In this document: one piece after another, positions 15,901-17,767 of the stretch
How the letters are laid out: every line of letters starts with the position of its first letter
Position numbering within the stretch: position 1 is the first letter of the stretch
Made by a program: the position numbers and the translations under genes
Notes under the pieces: generated by a model
What the model saw: the letters and a program-made list of their open reading frames with translations, nothing else
What the model was told of the DNA's origin: nothing
Database searches by the model: none
Source of the DNA: UMGS1781 sp045628105
GTDB lineage: Bacteria > Bacillota > Clostridia > TANB77 > CAG-508
Length of the DNA: 17,767 nt
NCBI GenBank assembly: GCA_045628105.1
Contig: JAZQOX010000011.1
Location: 1-17,767, forward strand
Reading direction: 5' to 3'

Positions 15901-16058
15901 CCACCTATAATATTTAATAAAGTGGTTTTGCCACATCCGCTTTGCCCTAAAATTGAAACAAATTCTGATTCTCTAAATTTAATACTTATGCCCTTTAGTG
16001 CCTCAACTTTTTCATCGGCAGTTTCATACGTTTTTTTAATGTTTTTTAATTCAAGCAT
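12909..16058 (-). CDS. MacB-type ABC transporter, fused ATPase and FtsX-like permease
   Basis: The 1049-residue fusion carries an N-terminal ABC ATPase: Walker A GQSGCGKT at 38-45, Q-loop Q90, signature LSGGQ at 142-146, Walker B IILADE at 162-167 and H-loop H198. The permease part follows, with a first membrane segment at about 265-285. An extracytoplasmic domain of about 620 residues comes next, then three membrane segments at about 915-940, 970-995 and 1014-1032 flanking the FtsX motif YERTKEIGILRAIGASKRNI. This type VII architecture works as a mechanotransmitter on the outer face of the membrane (antimicrobial peptide or lipoprotein handling, signalling or cell-wall control) rather than as a channel. 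Relatives often sit beside a two-component system; none is here. The start is preceded by AAAGGGG. It is a single gene with its own promoter. Confidence 0.92.
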   Translation of the reverse strand: MLELKNIKKTYETADEKVEALKGISIKFRESEFVSILGQSGCGKTTLLNIIGGLDRYTSGDLIINGKSTKKFKDKDWDAYRNYKIGFVFQSYNLISHQTVLANVELALTIGGVSKSERKARAIKALEDVGLKDQIYKRPNQLSGGQMQRVAIARALVNNPDIILADEPTGALDTKTSIQVMDILKKISKDKLIIMVTHNPELAEKYSSRIIRILDGTITEDSKPIEKDEKQKIKDDAGIGKTSMKFFTAFRLSLNNLLTKKGRTILVAFAGSIGIIGIALIQAVSNGFQNYIDTIQEDTLTSYPLTVMQESTDMTSMLLSMTSGDEENDNSGVVKEEQYMTKMLGSINTNDLKSFKKYLEQNYSKVSSDISNIKYSYSIDPIIYSKDATGEIVKLNPSNLFSSFFSSSMMSSMTSIYTQMIDDENKLNSSYDVLAGRWPKEYNEMILVLSEPNKMSDLLAYSLGLRDTDELNKIVENIMSGEKVEINNEPLTISYEDLMNIELKLILPTDSYKYNKKYDIYEDMSNDKDYMENLYNDALQLKIVGIVTPKEGVTTMALNPGVSYRPELIEHIIEYSADTEIVKKQLENQEVDVISGKRFDSKNKGISLNMSDLISIDSNKLQSAFNINIDQQAMQNQTAGYMADISNSITTDITPAKNLFKNNLNTLANGLFNSITGTVSINEIDNLVSTYMQREDAINLMQAMENEYVIPKETYITTYSGLLKSLMQVYISSYYAIDQSLTVDPSNPTAFVYPDIVSQVIMGYTNNVAIEQTAETMAKVMTETAMKKAILGAVGEIISNMSNSFASAFNVDQNKIASSFKLKMTEDEITRIITAMMNKKEVNAKTNLIALGYQDKEEPTYISFYFNSFDGKEHFMNFIDSYNEEVKSRGEEDKEINYTDTTGILMGSVKTIVNAVTYVLIAFVSISLVVSSIMIGIITYISVYERTKEIGILRAIGASKRNISSIFNAETFIIGLLSGLFGIGTALLAIPVINKVLHAFTGNIPLNASLNITNITALIILSIILTLIGGLIPAKAASKKDPVIALRTE

Positions 16059-16109
16059 CTAGTCTTTCCCCTTTCATACGTATCATTTTATTTTCTATTT
16101 TTAGATAAT

Positions 16110-16151
16110 ATTACATCATTACATTTTATCATATATTTTTAAAAATAACAA
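16110..16151 (-). promoter_or_regulatory. Promoter of the ABC gene with a TGTAAT direct repeat
   Basis: On the minus strand TTGTTA (16146-16151) and TAAAAT (16123-16128) are 17 bases apart, with TG one base before the -10 box. Immediately downstream, TGTAAT occurs twice with two bases between the copies (16110-16123), touching the -10 box. That position would suit an operator, but no regulator is identified. Confidence 0.65.
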
Positions 16152-16174
16152 TTGCTTTTATTCATTTTTAATTT

Positions 16175-16206
16175 AAAAGCACAACCGAGTATTGGTTGTG
16201 CTTTTT
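16175..16206 (-). terminator. Terminator of the nuclease operon
   Basis: AAAAGCACAACC (16175-16186) pairs perfectly with GGTTGTGCTTTT (16194-16205) around a seven-base loop. On the minus strand a T-run ends the stem, directly after the stop of the 77-aa gene at 16208. Confidence 0.9.
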
Positions 16207-16207
16207 C

Positions 16208-16441
16208 TTAAATTTCTTCATATTCATCAATATTTAATTCGCCCTCAAAATTTCTGTCTGTTAGTTCTTCGTCTATTGTGTATTTTCCGTTTTTATATCG
16301 TAATATGAATCCTTCACTTACTACTTTTTTTATTTCTTCAGGTAAATCTGTTGCTTCAAAAACTTTATCACTTTTAAATTTTGTTAAATATACTTTTTCT
16401 GGGTTACCTGATAATACATAATATAATCCTTCTTCTTGCAT
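16208..16441 (-). CDS. 77-aa acidic protein downstream of the nuclease, function unknown
   Basis: The 77-residue product has about 19 Asp/Glu and 10 Lys/Arg, with an especially acidic C-terminus (GELNIDEYEEI). It has no cysteine, signal peptide or membrane segment. It probably folds as a small alpha/beta protein (LYYVLSG, KVYLTKF, FILRYKNGKYTI look like strands). AAGGAGA gives a good start. Its gene begins 12 bases after the nuclease stop, which overlaps the ribosome binding site region, so the two are translated from one transcript. I do not recognise the family. A nuclease inhibitor is possible from its charge and position, but this is speculation. Confidence 0.65.
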   Translation of the reverse strand: MQEEGLYYVLSGNPEKVYLTKFKSDKVFEATDLPEEIKKVVSEGFILRYKNGKYTIDEELTDRNFEGELNIDEYEEI

Positions 16442-16453
16442 ATTTTATCTCCT

Positions 16454-17194
16454 TTATTTTGATAACTCACTATTTCCATTTGAATAATCTATTATTATTC
16501 CTGGTTGATTATTGTATACATATACATTAAAGCAAACTCCAGCTCCATCATCCTCAACTGATTTTGCTTCCATTTGAACACCACTTGCTACTAAATTTTC
16601 TCCTTCAAAAATTGGTGTTACCCTATAAAGTACATGATTGTTTGTATTTTTAACATAATCTGCTACAATGTTTTCAAATGGTAACATTCCATCAACATTT
16701 AAATATCTTGTTCCTGTAATTAAATTTTGAGCATTTGCATTCTCTGCTGTTAATTGATATCCAATTAAATGGCATCTATTGTATAAATATTTTCCATCAA
16801 CATTATCATATTTTGCTGTTTGCCATCCTGATGGCTTTACTGAACTTATATTACCTCTAGTTTCTGTTGGCATTGTTTCTTTTCCAACATTTGCAAATGC
16901 TGCTCCACATCTTCCTAAATAATCAAGCTCGCTATAGCTTTCATACCCAGGTTCTTTATAATCCGCTTTCACAAAGTCTGGAATATTATCATTTAATACA
17001 ACATATGGCTCATTTGTAAATTCTGGTACGGTGCTTAAGTCAAAAGATGTTGTGTATGAGATAACATTTCCATTTACTAAATTATCTGTTGCTTCTGGAA
17101 GATCCATTCCATAATAGCTTGCTATTCCAGCTAAAATTGTTAGGATAATAAATACAACAATTTTTCCAAAATTATCATTTTTTTTCTTACTCAT
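16454..17194 (-). CDS. Membrane-anchored EndA-like DNA/RNA non-specific endonuclease
   Basis: The 246-residue protein has a basic N-terminus (MSKKKNDNFGK), one membrane segment at about 10-28 and an external nuclease domain. The beta-beta-alpha-metal core is NRCHLIGYQL at 139-148 with probable general base H142, followed by NLITGTRYLNVDGMLPFEN, whose Asn residues include the likely Mg2+ ligand. This matches the EndA / DNA-entry nuclease family, with RCH in place of the common RGH. Cysteines C96, C141 and C221 could form a disulphide outside the cell. Roles in DNA uptake, nutrient scavenging or nucleic-acid degradation are known for the family; no competence genes are nearby. An in-frame GTG at 17206 is possible, but GGGGGT five bases before the ATG at 17194 supports the shorter start. 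Confidence 0.88.
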   Translation of the reverse strand: MSKKKNDNFGKIVVFIILTILAGIASYYGMDLPEATDNLVNGNVISYTTSFDLSTVPEFTNEPYVVLNDNIPDFVKADYKEPGYESYSELDYLGRCGAAFANVGKETMPTETRGNISSVKPSGWQTAKYDNVDGKYLYNRCHLIGYQLTAENANAQNLITGTRYLNVDGMLPFENIVADYVKNTNNHVLYRVTPIFEGENLVASGVQMEAKSVEDDGAGVCFNVYVYNNQPGIIIDYSNGNSELSK

Positions 17195-17218
17195 AAATAC
17201 CCCCACTTCATTTTTTGA

Positions 17219-17247
17219 ATTATATCATATTTTTAATTTTGTGAAGA
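17219..17247 (-). promoter_or_regulatory. Promoter of the nuclease operon (extended -10)
   Basis: A perfect TATAAT (17219-17224, minus strand) is preceded by TG one base before it; the -35 candidate TCTTCA (17242-17247) at 17 bases is weak. Confidence 0.6.
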
Positions 17248-17263
17248 TATTTTTTAAAAATTT

Positions 17264-17767
17264 TTAATATTTTGCATTTACAATTTTATCTTTATAAATT
17301 ACTTTGCCAAATCTATATGAATTTATTGCCTTTTGAAGTTCTACTATTATCAGTGGCAATATTGAAATTATACAAGAGCAAATCCATTGTTTTGCATTTA
17401 ATGGCACAGCTCCAAATATATTTGCTATTTTAGGTGTAATAATTACAACTGTTTGTAATATCATTCCTATAATTACTGCACCTATTAGATAAGTATTGCT
17501 TAAAAATCCAATCTTAAATATTGATTCTTCACTTCTTACATTAAAGCTATGTACTAATTCCAGCGTACTTAATGTAAAAAATGCCATTGTTCTGCCTACT
17601 TCTAGGCCATATAATCTATTTCCTAAGCTAAATGCAAATAGCGTTAATGCTCCTATCATAGCGCCTTCTATTAAAATTTTGCCCCACATTCCACCTGCAA
17701 ATATACTTTCATTTGCCTTTTTAGGCTTTCTGTTCATTATATCTTCTTCCATTGGCTCTAGCCCAAG
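17264..17767 (-). CDS. Calcium-type P-type ATPase, C-terminal part (runs off the window)
   Basis: The frame is open to the window edge, so this is the last 167 or so residues of a larger pump. It begins LGLEPMEEDIMNRKPKK, matching the LGxEPxExDIMxRxPR segment that follows membrane helix 6 in P2A/PMCA-type calcium pumps. It continues with the Cation_ATPase_C domain: four hydrophobic helices, with TMAFFTLSTLELVHSFNVRSEES between them. The likely role is ATP-driven export of Ca2+ from the cytoplasm. The catalytic domains lie upstream outside the window, so ion choice and intactness cannot be judged. No clear terminator follows; the nuclease promoter begins within 17-45 bases of its stop. Confidence 0.88.
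   Translation of the reverse strand, partial: LGLEPMEEDIMNRKPKKANESIFAGGMWGKILIEGAMIGALTLFAFSLGNRLYGLEVGRTMAFFTLSTLELVHSFNVRSEESIFKIGFLSNTYLIGAVIIGMILQTVVIITPKIANIFGAVPLNAKQWICSCIISILPLIIVELQKAINSYRFGKVIYKDKIVNAKY

Noticed and set aside
12907..16058. Several + strand open frames inside the ABC transporter gene
   Set aside because: They are shadows of the 1049-residue minus-strand gene: no ribosome binding sites, low-complexity translations and no promoters.
16208..17194. Contact-dependent toxin-immunity system
   Set aside because: The nuclease has only a membrane anchor and no delivery domain, and EndA-like nucleases are common housekeeping or scavenging enzymes; only the weaker inhibitor idea was kept.

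Overview
The window is AT-rich chromosomal DNA from a low-GC Gram-positive bacterium, most likely an anaerobic member of the Clostridia. The evidence is the order rplI-dnaB, sigma-A-type promoters with TATAAT boxes often preceded by TG, strong AGGAGG-like ribosome binding sites, many T-tailed hairpin terminators, and Firmicute-type protein families. There are no rRNA, tRNA or CRISPR features and no complete insertion sequence. The species cannot be named from this sequence alone.

Layout. (1) 1-300: a 36-residue membrane peptide gene on the + strand, with its own promoter and a bidirectional terminator. (2) 301-5054, minus strand: rplI, dnaB, tilS and ftsH, a housekeeping block for translation, replication, tRNA modification and membrane proteolysis. 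A promoter lies upstream of rplI and a second one directly upstream of ftsH. (3) 5055-5347: a divergent intergenic region holding a perfect 38-bp inverted repeat around a 67-bp spacer (REPIN-like or MITE-like). (4) 5348-6595, plus strand: a CPA2-type cation/proton antiporter. (5) 6630-7942, minus strand: a two-gene operon for a protein of four tandem RNA polymerase alpha-CTD-like repeats, followed by a 64-residue helical protein. (6) 8071-8895, minus strand: a pyridoxine/pyridoxamine kinase. (7) 9007-11592, plus strand: an MgtA-like P-type ATPase with altered membrane motifs. (8) 11622-12305, minus strand: an M15-type cell-wall peptidase with a peptidoglycan-binding domain and no signal peptide. 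(9) 12375-12900: a REP-like stretch and an orphan 104-codon gene with foreign-looking codon use. (10) 12909-16058, minus strand: a fused MacB-type ABC ATPase/permease with a very large external domain. (11) 16208-17194, minus strand: a membrane-anchored EndA-like nuclease and a small acidic protein. (12) 17264-17767, minus strand: the C-terminal part of a calcium-type P-type ATPase that runs off the window.

Most genes are ordinary chromosomal ones. Several deal with ions (antiporter, two P-type ATPases) or the cell envelope (FtsH, M15 peptidase, ABC transporter, anchored nuclease). The least explained items are the tandem alpha-CTD protein, the two GC-shifted small genes, the 38-bp inverted repeat whose edge supplies part of a promoter, and a GC-rich patch between rplI and dnaB. 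I saw no clearly new multi-gene system. The best candidates for undescribed biology are the alpha-CTD-repeat operon and the nuclease plus acidic-protein pair.
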